This document shows positions 9,028 to 18,253 of a DNA stretch of 64,000 bases, in pieces. The stretch spans positions 1-64,000 of the forward strand of contig CAZQTW010000031.1 in NCBI GenBank assembly GCA_964596165.1, read 5' to 3'. Made by a program: the position numbers and the translations under genes. The DNA comes from CAYUQT01 sp964596165 (lineage in GTDB: Bacteria; Planctomycetota; Phycisphaerae; UBA1845; JAFGLZ01). How positions within the stretch are numbered: position 1 is the first letter of the stretch; every line of letters starts with the position of its first letter. A model generated the notes under the pieces. That model did not search any database and had not been told where the DNA came from. It worked only from the letters and a program-made list of their open reading frames with translations.

Positions 9028-9477
9028 ATGAGAGCCATTGTTCAGCGCGTCAGTTCGGCGGCGGTCCACATTGAGGGAAAGACGCATTCGTCCATTGGGA
9101 AGGGGTTGCTTGTTTACGTCGGCGTCGGTCACGGCGACGACGTGAAGGATCTGGAACTCCTGGTCGACAAGATCTCGCACCTGAGGATCTTCAGCGATGA
9201 GGCGGGCAAGATGAATCTCGATGTGGGTCGGGCGGGCGGCGAAGTCCTGGTTGTCAGCGCCTTCACGGTTCAGGCGGACACCCGTCGCGGGCGACGGCCT
9301 TCGTTCGATGCCGCGGCGCCGCCTCAGGAGGCCGATCCGATGATCCAACGCTTCTGTCGGACGCTGTCCGATCGCGGCCTTACGGTGAAGACCGGGGTAT
9401 TCCGCGCCTATATGGACGTGGAGAGCCACAACGATGGGCCGATTTGCATTCTGCTCGACACGAAGCCGCCGGCCTGA
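9028..9477 (+). CDS. dtd: D-aminoacyl-tRNA deacylase
   Basis: 149 residues, the normal DTD length. It begins MRAIVQRVSSAAVHIEG and contains GKGLLVYVGV, KISHLRIFSDEAGKMN, GRRPSF and NDGP near the C-terminus, all characteristic of DTD. The enzyme hydrolyses D-amino acids (and glycine from tRNA-Ala) off tRNA as a dimer whose Gly-cisPro motif reads the substrate chirality. Two motif positions differ from the textbook consensus: SAFTV replaces SQFTL, and NDGPIC replaces NxGPVT. The Gly-Pro itself is kept. It could be a lineage variant with normal activity. The gene stands alone, convergent with the sugar transferase gene that ends 28 nt later on the other strand. Confidence 0.93.
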   Translation: MRAIVQRVSSAAVHIEGKTHSSIGKGLLVYVGVGHGDDVKDLELLVDKISHLRIFSDEAGKMNLDVGRAGGEVLVVSAFTVQADTRRGRRPSFDAAAPPQEADPMIQRFCRTLSDRGLTVKTGVFRAYMDVESHNDGPICILLDTKPPA

Positions 9478-9504
9478 CGATCGCACGGTGAAGGCCCGAC
9501 GACA

Positions 9505-10170
9505 TCACACCGGCGCGGACGTCCGGGTGTCCTCCAGGCGACAGGCAAATCGCTCTTCTCCCAGCAGGATCACGATGGGCGTCTTGAACAGGATTTGCAG
9601 ATCGAGCCACGGACTGAGGTGATGGACATACCAGACGTCCCATCGGATTCGGTCGGGCCAACTGATGGACGCTCCCCCATGAATCTGTGCCAGCCCCGTG
9701 CATCCCGGCCGTACCCATTGCCGTTGTCGCTCGAAGGTGTCGTATCGTTCCACCTGATCGGGCAGCGTCGGCCGCGGACCGATGATCGACATGTCGCCGA
9801 GCAGTACATTGACCATCTGCGGCAGTTCATCGATCTTCGTTCGTCGAAGCCACCGTCCCACGCGGGTAATCTCCGGGTGATCGAGCGGGACCAGCTCCTT
9901 CGGATCCGGGGTTCGCCCTCCGCGCATCGTGCGGAACTTCCACAGACGAAACGAGCGTTCATTCAGCCCGATGCGGATCTGCGTGAAGAAGACGGGCCCG
10001 CGACTGGTCAACTTGATTGCCGCCGCCGACACCAACAGCAGCGGACCGAGCACGATCAGACCGATGAGCGCCGCCACAATATCCGCCAGTCGTTTGACCG
10101 GCAAATACCAACCCGTCGGCGGCTTGGCCCCCGATGACCGGTCTGGTTCGACCTTGCTCCGGTCGTTCAT
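9505..10170 (-). CDS. Polyprenyl-phosphate phosphoglycosyl transferase (bacterial sugar transferase)
   Basis: 221 residues, the small monotopic PGT type (PglC/WbaP catalytic domain). A re-entrant membrane helix at about residues 28-55 is followed by KFRTM, RTKIDELPQ and DMSIIGPRPT, the signature stretch with the catalytic Asp-Glu pair (IDE). The enzyme starts lipid-linked glycan assembly by moving a sugar-1-phosphate from a UDP-sugar to undecaprenyl phosphate at the cytoplasmic face. It lacks the N-terminal four-helix domain of full-length WbaP/WcaJ proteins. It is convergent with dtd and divergent from the DUF58 gene. The wbpD/wbpE type genes at the right end of the window could supply a sugar for the same polysaccharide, though they are 53 kb away. 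Confidence 0.93.
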   Translation of the reverse strand: MNDRSKVEPDRSSGAKPPTGWYLPVKRLADIVAALIGLIVLGPLLLVSAAAIKLTSRGPVFFTQIRIGLNERSFRLWKFRTMRGGRTPDPKELVPLDHPEITRVGRWLRRTKIDELPQMVNVLLGDMSIIGPRPTLPDQVERYDTFERQRQWVRPGCTGLAQIHGGASISWPDRIRWDVWYVHHLSPWLDLQILFKTPIVILLGEERFACRLEDTRTSAPV

Positions 10171-10273
10171 CTTCGCTCGCTGCTCCGTCGGACTGGCACT
10201 AACCCCGTCGATCTCGTAGGATCAACATAGCCGCCGGACGAACGGGTGCCAAGCGGCGACCGGCGCCAGGACG

Positions 10274-11194
10274 ATGCCCGTGGCCGAATCCCTGAGCGAC
10301 TACAGCAAGTATCTCGATCCCAAGGTGCTCGCCGAGATTGCGGGATTGGATCTCCGCGCCCGCCTGGTGGTCGAAGGGTACATCAGCGGAATGCATCGTT
10401 CGCCTTATCGGGGATTCAGCGTGGAGTTCGCCGAACACCGCGAATATACGCAGGGCGACGATCTGAAGCATCTGGATTGGAAGGTCTTCGGCCGGACCGA
10501 CAAGTACTACGTCAAACAATACGAAGAGGAGACCAACATGAATGTGGTTCTCCTCCTGGATTGCAGCGAATCCATGAGCTACGGGTCGGATCCGGCGGGA
10601 CTGAACAAACATGAGTATGCCACGGCGATCGCCGCCTCGCTCGCGTACCTGGCGCTCCAGCAGCAGGATTCGGTCGGGTTGGCCACCTTTGACGAGCAGA
10701 TCAGCCGGTACGTCCGGCCCAGCAACAACCCCGGCCACTGGAAAACCCTGATTCACGAAATGGAGACGGGCATCGGTCGGCGGAAGACAACCGTTCGCGG
10801 CGTCATTGAGGACCTCGCCGACCGTCTGCCTCGACGCGTGCTCGTGGTCATCCTGAGCGACCTGTTCGCCGATCTCGACGAGGTCGCCCGAGCCCTGAAA
10901 CACCTCCGATATCGCCGGCACGAAGCGATCGTGTTCCACGTCATGGATCATGCGGAATTGGAGTTTCCGTTCACCTCGGCCACGCGGTTCGAAGGCCTCG
11001 AGGCCGGCGGCACACTGCTCGTCGAGCCCAAGGCATTGCGGGCTCGGTACCTGGATGAGGTCCGGAGATTCACGTCAACCCTTCGCGCCCTGTGCCGCGA
11101 ATTGCGAACGGACTACGAGGTGGTCGATACCTCGCGGCCCCTCAACGCGGTCCTGACCGCCTACTTGGCCACGCGCAACTCGCGAACCCGGTGA
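10274..11194 (+). CDS. DUF58 domain protein
   Basis: 306 residues. The DUF58 core RGFSVEFAEHREYTQGDD, HLDWKVFGRT and VKQYEEETN is followed by a vWA-like fold beginning LLLDCSESM, so the metal-site DxSxS is present in the form DCSES. DUF58 proteins usually work with a MoxR AAA ATPase and BatA/BatB-type membrane proteins; the complex is linked to envelope stress and folding of periplasmic proteins. Here neither partner is adjacent: the only BatA-like gene in the window is at 55221-57398, and no MoxR is seen. The ATG at 10274 has no strong ribosome site, but the frame is clean from there. The gene is divergent from the sugar transferase. Confidence 0.9.
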   Translation: MPVAESLSDYSKYLDPKVLAEIAGLDLRARLVVEGYISGMHRSPYRGFSVEFAEHREYTQGDDLKHLDWKVFGRTDKYYVKQYEEETNMNVVLLLDCSESMSYGSDPAGLNKHEYATAIAASLAYLALQQQDSVGLATFDEQISRYVRPSNNPGHWKTLIHEMETGIGRRKTTVRGVIEDLADRLPRRVLVVILSDLFADLDEVARALKHLRYRRHEAIVFHVMDHAELEFPFTSATRFEGLEAGGTLLVEPKALRARYLDEVRRFTSTLRALCRELRTDYEVVDTSRPLNAVLTAYLATRNSRTR

Positions 11195-11314
11195 AACACC
11201 TTATCGCGTGGGTGTTGCCCCATCTGTTTCCACGTACCATCTAGCTTGCTCCACCGTCGAGTTGTAGAATGTCCGCCATATTATCTTGATACGAGTCCTA
11301 TGAGGGTCAGCGTC

Positions 11315-11944
11315 ATGACAGACACACCGGTGGAATCGACGGAAGAATCCCTGGCTCACAAACGGTTGAACGCCGCGGATCGTCGACGGCAGCTACTGGA
11401 CGTAGCCAAACGGCTGTTCGCCCAGAACGGTTATCGCAACAGCACCACGGCGAACATCGCCAAGGCGGCGAATGTCACTGAACCTATCCTCTATCGCCAT
11501 TTCCGAAGTAAGAAGAACCTTTTCCTCGAAGTGATCAACGAGATCCGGCGCGAAACGCTGGATCAATGGCGCGAGATGGCGGCGACGAAGGAGGACCCCC
11601 TCGAAGCCTTGCGGCTCATAGCCAGTTCATTCCAATACGCTCTGCAGAAGCACGGGCTGGAATACCGGGTGGCCCATCGAGCACTGGCCGAACTCAACGA
11701 CAAAGACGTCGCTGAAGTGCTCCGCGACTTCTACACGAATGAGGCCGAGTTCTTCACCGAGCTGATCCGGAAGGGTCAGAACATAGGACGGTTCCGGACC
11801 ACGATCGACCCACGACTGGCCGCATGGTGCATCATTCGCCAAGCGGTCGCCTACTCCCTGACCGAGGGGTTGGGTGTCCCGATGTATCAGGAGCCCGGCC
11901 ACTACGACCGAGTGGTCGAGGCCACGTTTAGCATGCTCCTCTAG
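11315..11944 (+). CDS. TetR/AcrR-family transcriptional regulator
   Basis: 209 residues. The N-terminal helix-turn-helix is typical: RRRQLLDVAKRLFAQNGY, then TTANIAKAANVTEPILYRHF and KKNLFLEVI. The rest is an all-helical ligand and dimer domain. It would act as a DNA-binding repressor released by a small molecule. The frame is open from 11246; the ATG at 11315 is chosen because AGGG lies 8 nt before it and because the earlier residues are not TetR-like. The next gene, a Tat-exported oxidoreductase, begins 73 nt downstream on the same strand and may be in one transcript. The ligand and targets are not known. Confidence 0.9.
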   Translation: MTDTPVESTEESLAHKRLNAADRRRQLLDVAKRLFAQNGYRNSTTANIAKAANVTEPILYRHFRSKKNLFLEVINEIRRETLDQWREMAATKEDPLEALRLIASSFQYALQKHGLEYRVAHRALAELNDKDVAEVLRDFYTNEAEFFTELIRKGQNIGRFRTTIDPRLAAWCIIRQAVAYSLTEGLGVPMYQEPGHYDRVVEATFSMLL

Positions 11945-12017
11945 GCCGACAGCCGTCTCCCGGATCGATCAGGAGTCCGATGGGCGTGCGGCGTTCACGC
12001 AAGAAGGGGTTCCAAGC

Positions 12018-13313
12018 ATGAAACGGACTTCTGGGCCGACACGTCGGCAGTTTCTTCGGAATGCGGCGGGTTCGGCGGCTGCGGTCGCCGCGCCTTACGT
12101 CATCACGAGCGCGGCCTTGGGCAATGCCGAAAAGGCACCGGCAAACAGTCGCATCGTCATGGGCTTCATCGGCACGGGTGGAATGGGCAACCATCATCTG
12201 CCCGGCATGCTGGGGGAAAGGCGAGTTCAGGTGGTCGCCGTCTGCGACGTTGACCAAGACCATCGCGACAAGACGGCCGCCCGAGTCGGCAAGGACTGCA
12301 AGACCTACGCCGACTTTCGCGACCTCCTGGACCGGCCGGACATCGACGCCGTGTTTATCGCCACGCCCGATCACTGGCACGCCCTCGTCGCCGTCGCCGC
12401 CTGCAAGGCGGGCAAGGACATCTACTGCGAAAAACCGATGACGCTGACCATCGAAGAGGGCCGTGCGATGGTCCGTGCCGTTCGGCGATACAACCGGGTC
12501 TGTCAAATCGGGAGCCAGCAACGGTCGGGACGTGAGTTCTGGCAGGCTTGCATGCTGGCTCGGAACGGATACCTGGGCGACATCTATACCGTGTACTCCG
12601 GTCTGCCCGGCGGGCCCGCGGGGGGCTGGGCCGACGTAACCGATCCGCCGCCGTCGCTCGATTGGAACTTCTGGCTCGGTCCGGCGCCGTGGAAGCCTTA
12701 CACCTCGCCGCGCTGCCACGGCAACTTCCGCTGGTTCTATGACTATTCCGGCGGCACGATGACCGACTGGGGCGCCCACCACAACGATACCGCCCAATGG
12801 GGATTGGGCACCGACCTGACCGGACCCATCCATGTCGACGGGCACGGCGAATTCCCTAAGGACGGGTTGTATGAGACCGCCACCAGTTTTCGGGTCACCT
12901 ATACCTATGCCCACGGCGTCAAGCTCGTCTGCTCGACCGTCGACCACGGGACGAAGTTCGTGGGGACCCGGGGGTGGGTTCACGTTGATCGTGGCTTCAT
13001 CCAGGCACACCCGCCGTCATTGCTCAAAGAGGACTTCAAGAATGCCCCCATTCGCCTGGATGACAGTCACCTCAAGCACGGCGACAATTGGATGGCCCAC
13101 AAGCTCAACTTCCTCGATTGCGTCGAGAGTCGTCGCAAACCGATCGCCGACGTCGAGGTCGGCCACCGGACGATTACGATGTCGCATTTGGGTGTGATAT
13201 CGATGCGATTGGGCCGGCCGCTCCGGTGGGATCCCGATCGTGAGCTGATCCTTGGTGACGACGAAGCAGCCCGGTGGGTTCGCAGACCGATGCGAGCGCC
13301 GTGGAGGCTGTGA
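12018..13313 (+). CDS. Tat-exported Gfo/Idh/MocA family oxidoreductase
   Basis: 431 residues. The N-terminus has a twin-arginine signal (TRRQFLRNAAG, then an Ala-rich stretch ending near SAALG). The NAD(P)-binding Rossmann domain follows (VMGFIGTGGMGNHH, ATPDHWHALV), then the family motif YCEKPM with its catalytic Lys and a beta-sheet substrate domain; GAHHNDTAQW carries the conserved His residues. In planctomycetes such proteins occur in large paralogous sets, often exported with cofactor bound, and probably oxidise sugars or sugar acids. The start is the ATG with AAGAAGGGG 9 nt upstream. A second member lies at 41129-42568 but the two are not closely alike outside shared motifs. Substrate unknown. 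Confidence 0.92.
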   Translation: MKRTSGPTRRQFLRNAAGSAAAVAAPYVITSAALGNAEKAPANSRIVMGFIGTGGMGNHHLPGMLGERRVQVVAVCDVDQDHRDKTAARVGKDCKTYADFRDLLDRPDIDAVFIATPDHWHALVAVAACKAGKDIYCEKPMTLTIEEGRAMVRAVRRYNRVCQIGSQQRSGREFWQACMLARNGYLGDIYTVYSGLPGGPAGGWADVTDPPPSLDWNFWLGPAPWKPYTSPRCHGNFRWFYDYSGGTMTDWGAHHNDTAQWGLGTDLTGPIHVDGHGEFPKDGLYETATSFRVTYTYAHGVKLVCSTVDHGTKFVGTRGWVHVDRGFIQAHPPSLLKEDFKNAPIRLDDSHLKHGDNWMAHKLNFLDCVESRRKPIADVEVGHRTITMSHLGVISMRLGRPLRWDPDRELILGDDEAARWVRRPMRAPWRL

Positions 13314-13451
13314 GAACACCCCGATACCAAGACTCGATAGGACCGGGCAATGGGGACTCGATGGTTGAACCCTGTCGTGGCAGAAGTGCGCCGTCAGCGA
13401 GCTCCTCCGGTGCGGCCTTCGGACTGCTCCGCATGGCGGTCGCGAGCGGTG

Positions 13452-15398
13452 CTACCGCCGGAGTTCGAAGGCCCCCATGTCCGGGGCGACGCCTTGCGGA
13501 ACGGGCGTGCCTTCGATATCGGCCTTGATGCCGACATCGGTGCCGGCGTCGACGCACGGCGACCGCGGCGTCAGATGGAAATCCCTTCCGGCCGGATCGA
13601 CCCACAACGGTTTGGCGACGATCGAGTTCGGCTCCGTGTTCCACTCGGACTGGTAGGCGCCAAACTGGGCCATGGCGTAACTCTTGCCCTGAATGCTGAT
13701 CATCGTGCCCTCGGCCTGATACCAGCAATTGTGGTTCATCGTCAGGGCGTTGATTTGGGCCTTGGTCCAACCCGGGGCGTAAAAGGCGTTGCCTTTGGCC
13801 TCGAAGAAGATGTTGTTGCGGATCACAAAGTCGCGGATGGCGGCGGGGCTGTTGTAGAAACAGAGGTGCCGTCCGCTCGGGTCGGGCCGTTGGGCATGCC
13901 CCCAGCAGTGCCCGGCGTTGTAACAGGTGTTGTTCTCGAAGCGAATGTGGTGGGTCTCCGAGTCCTCCGGGCGATTCCAATACTCAAAGGAGTACTCACA
14001 ATTCCAGATGACGTTGTTGCGATACGTGATGTTGTACTGCCGGGTATGGGGTCCGCTGCTTTGGTGAGTGAGGGCCGCGTCATAGATTTCCCACAACCGA
14101 CATCGCTCGACGAGACAATCGTGAGCGTTGGCCCAGAACTCGATGCCGTTGCCGAATCGGACGGTCTTGTCGCCGCCCATCTGGTTGGCCCCGCCGATGA
14201 AAGACAGGTCACAGTCGCGCACGATGATATGATGCGTATTCGCCCCGCCGATGCCGTGCGCGCCGCCGTATTTTAGCGCGAGGTTCTCGTAAATGACGTA
14301 ACTGCGGTTGCTCTCGTCGATGATATGGGCATGAAGCGCGCATTCGATGTCGGAATAATGGGAGCCGGGATTCCCGGCTGAGTACAGTCTGACGAGATGC
14401 CGCTCCTGGTCGTACCAGAACCTGCCCTGTGCGGTGAGGTCCGATTCCTTGAACACTTTGACCCCACACGAGGCCTCTTTGTCGAAGATCAGATTGCCTA
14501 CATCGCAGGGGATCAGGCCCTCGCCGTCGCACGCGGCGAAACTCAGGCTGTCGATGTGAAGTGTCGAACCGGCGGGCAGGCTTCCGCCCAAACAGAAGTC
14601 CAGCCGCGCGTCGTCGGCCGAAATGGTGGTCCGGTAGTAACTGCTGTAGGTTCGCCACGTCCGGTCGACGCGATGCCGCCGCGGCCACGAGACCGAACCA
14701 TAGCTGTCCCACGGCGGACCGTTCTTAATCAACACGGGCGGATGGAGGTCGAACGGCGTGGTGCACTTGGCGCGAAAGGTCAGCCGGTACCACGAGCCGC
14801 CGGCCACTCGAAGCGGGCCCGTGTAGAACTGGATGTCCGAGGCGGCCTTACCGTTCGACATGCAGCGCATGCGATACGCGGCGGGCGGAGAGTCAGGCTC
14901 CGAGGTATCGCGCGCGCCGTCAGCCGAGGCGCCATGTTCGTAGTACAGGCCCCAACCCGACGCATCCGTCGAGAAGCTGGGGTTGGCGAGTTGTTCGGCG
15001 CCGACCTTCGGGTTAGGCTCGAGAGTCGACCAGATATTCCGCCCCTCGTCTCTCCAATCGCCCGGCCGGCTCTTCTTGATCGAGCCCAGCAGAACGGGCT
15101 TGTCCCCGACGCCGTACGCCCCATAGGTGATGTATCCGGACGAATCGCCGCTGCGAGGGACCAGTTGACCGCGCCACGCGTCACCCCGGCGAAACAGGAC
15201 TGTGTCGCCCGGTTTGAGCGGCGCGGTGTTCACCCGGGCCATGGTCTGCCAGGCCGTCGCCGGGGTCTTCCCGTCCGCGACATCCGACCCCTGACTTGAA
15301 ACGTAGTAGGTTGTCGCGAACGCGGAGACCGAGACAAAGCCAGCGATCGTCAACACCGCAAAGGAAACGTCCGCAACCGCACTGCATTTGTTTAGCAT
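13452..15398 (-). CDS. Secreted right-handed parallel beta-helix protein
   Basis: 648 residues. A signal peptide at the N-terminus (MLNKCSAVADVSFAVLTIAG, cleaved near AFA) is followed by TYYVSSQGSD and GDTVLFRRGDAW, the standard opening of planctomycete beta-helix proteins. An inserted carbohydrate-binding-like sandwich (about residues 155-310, beginning NPSFSTDASGW) separates this from a long helix with Asn-rich rungs (YENLALKYGG, VRDCDLSFIGG, YRNNVIWNCEYS, FENNTCYNAGH). The fold is that of polysaccharide lyases and related enzymes, but no specific catalytic set can be named. The frame is open upstream to 15608; the ATG at 15398 is taken because it begins the signal peptide. It follows the metallo-hydrolase gene by 68 nt on the same strand. 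Confidence 0.85.
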   Translation of the reverse strand: MLNKCSAVADVSFAVLTIAGFVSVSAFATTYYVSSQGSDVADGKTPATAWQTMARVNTAPLKPGDTVLFRRGDAWRGQLVPRSGDSSGYITYGAYGVGDKPVLLGSIKKSRPGDWRDEGRNIWSTLEPNPKVGAEQLANPSFSTDASGWGLYYEHGASADGARDTSEPDSPPAAYRMRCMSNGKAASDIQFYTGPLRVAGGSWYRLTFRAKCTTPFDLHPPVLIKNGPPWDSYGSVSWPRRHRVDRTWRTYSSYYRTTISADDARLDFCLGGSLPAGSTLHIDSLSFAACDGEGLIPCDVGNLIFDKEASCGVKVFKESDLTAQGRFWYDQERHLVRLYSAGNPGSHYSDIECALHAHIIDESNRSYVIYENLALKYGGAHGIGGANTHHIIVRDCDLSFIGGANQMGGDKTVRFGNGIEFWANAHDCLVERCRLWEIYDAALTHQSSGPHTRQYNITYRNNVIWNCEYSFEYWNRPEDSETHHIRFENNTCYNAGHCWGHAQRPDPSGRHLCFYNSPAAIRDFVIRNNIFFEAKGNAFYAPGWTKAQINALTMNHNCWYQAEGTMISIQGKSYAMAQFGAYQSEWNTEPNSIVAKPLWVDPAGRDFHLTPRSPCVDAGTDVGIKADIEGTPVPQGVAPDMGAFELRR

Positions 15399-15466
15399 CA
15401 GGATCGCTCCGATAACCACGGGGGTCGGACTCCGACGGACCGCCCCCGAATCCTGCGAACTCCGCG

Positions 15467-16237
15467 TCAGTCGTCTTGCACCTCCAGCCGTAGCCCGTCG
15501 TACGCCAGCTCCATCCCCGGCGGCAGTTCGCGACTCGTTCGTTCGTGGAGGATCTCGTGGGCGATGTGCGTAAAGAGCGTTCGCCGGGCGCCGATGCGGC
15601 GGGCGCATTCGATCGCCTGCTCCAGGTTGAAGTGCGTCGGATGGGGGCGATATCGCAGCGCATCGAGCGCAAGGACGTCCAGGTCTTGCAGCAATTGCAT
15701 GGACGCTTCCGGTACCGCACTACAATCGGTGCAGTAGGCGAACCGGTCAAACCGAAATCCGAGTATGGACATCCGCCCGTGCCACAGAGGGATCGGTGTG
15801 ATCCGCTTGCCGAAGAGGTCAAAAGCCCCGTCGATGACCCGCCCGACGAGATTCGGCTTCGCACTGGGGTATTCGGGATCGAACGAGAAGGCATACGCAA
15901 ACATCCGGCGGAGGTGGTCCAGCGTGTCCGGCATCGCATAACACTCGAGCGCGCGAGCATGAATCCAATTGAATCGGCGGAGATCGTCGAGTCCGACGAT
16001 GTGATCGGCGTGGTGATGCGTGAATAGCACGGCATCGCACGTTCGGATATTGTTGGCGATGCACTGCAGGCGGAGTTCGGGCGTGGTGTCGATCAGGATG
16101 GAGCGACCGCCGTATTCCACCGCGAGGCTGACGCGCGTTCGCCTGTCGCGCGGGTCGGCCGAGGTGCAGACCTCGCAGTCGCACCCGATCATGGGCACGC
16201 CGTGCGAAGTGCCGGTCCCAAGGAAGATAACGTTCAC
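15467..16237 (-). CDS. MBL-fold metallohydrolase (PhnP-like)
   Basis: 256 residues. It opens with MNVIFLGTGTSHGVPMIGC and has the DCEVC cysteine knuckle seen in PhnP-like phosphodiesterases, then FTHHHADHIVGLDD, the metal-binding HxHxDH signature, and a late THIAHE histidine. It should be a cytoplasmic, two-metal hydrolase of the phosphodiesterase type; PhnP itself hydrolyses a cyclic phosphate in phosphonate breakdown, but no phn gene is present here, so the substrate is open. The start at 16237 matches the family start. It precedes the secreted beta-helix gene on the same strand with a 68-nt gap, which may or may not be an operon. Confidence 0.88.
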   Translation of the reverse strand: MNVIFLGTGTSHGVPMIGCDCEVCTSADPRDRRTRVSLAVEYGGRSILIDTTPELRLQCIANNIRTCDAVLFTHHHADHIVGLDDLRRFNWIHARALECYAMPDTLDHLRRMFAYAFSFDPEYPSAKPNLVGRVIDGAFDLFGKRITPIPLWHGRMSILGFRFDRFAYCTDCSAVPEASMQLLQDLDVLALDALRYRPHPTHFNLEQAIECARRIGARRTLFTHIAHEILHERTSRELPPGMELAYDGLRLEVQDD

Positions 16238-16422
16238 GGACAGTAGTGTGACCGGAACGACGCGGTGTTTCCAGTCTCCCGACCGCCCGCCGCGTCCGCC
16301 TCGGGTTCGTGCGTGGAAGGGTACCGGCGGATCGACAGACCCGCTAATCGTTGGGGCCGGCTAGGGCTCGCTTCAGGACCCCGATGAGCAAATATCGAGA
16401 GGCGTGTTTCTCTCCAATCGTG

Positions 16423-18129
16423 CTATCCGCGCCGGTGCGACAGCTTCAGACCGATAAGCAAAACGGCCGTCGAGACAAGCGTTGCCAACGGCAGTCCACT
16501 GCTGCATTTGAAGACGGCCGTCACATGACGATTCGATGTCATCGCGAGCGTCAACACGCTGTTTGCGTCAAAGACGGCATGGTTCGCGTCGCCCGGGTAA
16601 TTCGGATCATAGATCTCCCAATGTCCGAAATACCTGCCCTGGATGGGCGTGGCCGTCAACGTCACGATGTCGTCGGGCCGATAGTACCGCGGCCAGTTTG
16701 GATCGACCTCGACCACCCGTCCCCATTGGGGGTTCGTAACGTCGACGTTCAAAACCGACTCCTTCGGCACGACGCGAACGGCGGTCGAAAAGCGGAACGG
16801 CGTCGCCCCGCCGCTCGGAAAGGTCAGTTCGATGTAGAAGGCCGTCCACCCCGTCGGCGGCGTTGGCACTTGACCGATGTACACCCCGCCGCCCTGATCG
16901 GTTAGAGTCGTGCTGGTGTACGCCGCTCCGATGATTTCCTTTCGGAAGTCGCGGGCGGTCGGGTTGGTCGCTTTCCAGAGCGTGACGGTTGTCGGCGTCG
17001 TCACCGTCTGCACACGGATCGAGCCGTCCGGCTGGAACGTCCACGAAAACTGCGGACGGGGCGTGCCGTTCAGGATCGCCTGATAGAACGTCCGGACGTT
17101 ATCGGAGACATATCCGTTGAGGCTGTGATCGGTATTCGGGACGTAGTAGACGTATTTCTCGCCCGGCAGGTCGCTGAAGTAGAACTGCGAGGAATCGGGC
17201 AGGAAGAACTGATCGCCGCTGGCGTTAATGAGATACTTCGGCATCGTGTAGCGTGCGAGGTACGTGTACGGGTCCTCGATCACCATCAGCGCATCGAGTT
17301 GCGGCGTCCCAAACCACCCCATGATGTTCATGTCCACATAGTCGCCGACCGCCGGTGCCCAGAAGCCGTATGCGGCGTAGTGGTGCGTCATGGACTGCAC
17401 CACGTTCAGGATGTCGATCACCATCGGGATGATCCCGATGACCCGCGAGTCGACGGCGGCGGTCGTCCAGGTCGTCCAGCCGCGTTTCGAGGCGCCGGCA
17501 ACCACGAAGCCGTTGATGTGGTGGCCCCCCGGCAACGTCGGCACATAGGCCTGTACCGTGTCCATCGCGCGGACGGCCGCCTTGGTCATCGGCAGCCGCG
17601 CCGGCCACCAGTCGTCGCCCCCGCGAAGGTACTTGTCCCAGGTGTAGGCGATCAACTCATCTTCCACCCGCCCGCCGGCGACGTAACGGGGATCGGACTC
17701 GTCCGTGAACTTGAGGGGTTGGTTGGGGATCATCTTCAGGTCGGCGACAATGGAGTTCGTGCCCGTGGCAATGTTGCGAAGGTTCGTGTCGACACTGGTC
17801 GGCGCCGAACCGCCGTTGCTTCCCCCGTTGATGAAGAGCAACGCCTTGTCGCTGCTGACCGTGGACGGCTTGATGATCGTCAGCCAGTGCTGCCAGAGCG
17901 TACGATCGACCTCGGTCGGCGATCGCCAGACCTGCGACTTGAGGTCCAACACATAGCCCGTATAGCCCGAGCCGGTGATCGTCCGGGCGAGACTGTACGT
18001 GTAGTTTGCATCCGGCGCGGCGACGTAATCGTCCAGTGCGGTCCCGGAGGCCCCGGCGGATAGACCGCCCACGACAACGCCGAATACCAACGAGCCGACG
18101 ATTCCCCCGGCGTGAGAGAAAAGAGACAT
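16423..18129 (-). CDS. PhoPQ-activated pathogenicity-related (PqaA-type) hydrolase, paralog 1
   Basis: 568 residues with an N-terminal signal. Residues about 30-430 match the PhoPQ_related family: LDDYVAAPDANY, LWQHWLTIIKP, FINGGSNGGSAP, the nucleophile elbow GASKRGW (Ser214) and the late PNTDHSLNG with the likely catalytic His. The fold is alpha/beta hydrolase, secreted or surface-bound; substrates are not established. The C-terminus adds an InlB-like beta repeat (TLTATPIQGRYFGHWEI) and a tail of Cys-Ser-Ser-Gly, a hydrophobic helix and RRG that looks like a sorting anchor. AGGAGG lies 9 nt before the ATG. It is one of two tandem paralogs; the other starts upstream on the same strand, with a 124-nt gap. 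Confidence 0.9.
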   Translation of the reverse strand: MSLFSHAGGIVGSLVFGVVVGGLSAGASGTALDDYVAAPDANYTYSLARTITGSGYTGYVLDLKSQVWRSPTEVDRTLWQHWLTIIKPSTVSSDKALLFINGGSNGGSAPTSVDTNLRNIATGTNSIVADLKMIPNQPLKFTDESDPRYVAGGRVEDELIAYTWDKYLRGGDDWWPARLPMTKAAVRAMDTVQAYVPTLPGGHHINGFVVAGASKRGWTTWTTAAVDSRVIGIIPMVIDILNVVQSMTHHYAAYGFWAPAVGDYVDMNIMGWFGTPQLDALMVIEDPYTYLARYTMPKYLINASGDQFFLPDSSQFYFSDLPGEKYVYYVPNTDHSLNGYVSDNVRTFYQAILNGTPRPQFSWTFQPDGSIRVQTVTTPTTVTLWKATNPTARDFRKEIIGAAYTSTTLTDQGGGVYIGQVPTPPTGWTAFYIELTFPSGGATPFRFSTAVRVVPKESVLNVDVTNPQWGRVVEVDPNWPRYYRPDDIVTLTATPIQGRYFGHWEIYDPNYPGDANHAVFDANSVLTLAMTSNRHVTAVFKCSSGLPLATLVSTAVLLIGLKLSHRRG

Positions 18130-18253
18130 GTTCGTATTCCTCCTCGGATAGGTCCTTTCATTGTACTCATCCGCCTGGGGAAATGCCTACTCCCTTTCGA
18201 CGGTGAGCGAAATGGCGAGGTTCGTCGGCGGGGGCGGTCGTCGAGACGGCACA

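Noticed and set aside
11262..11284. TTGTAG and TATTAT before the TetR gene
   Set aside because: Only 11 nt apart, too close for a sigma70 promoter.
11928..13010. 360-residue minus-strand frame
   Set aside because: Antisense to the Gfo/Idh gene.
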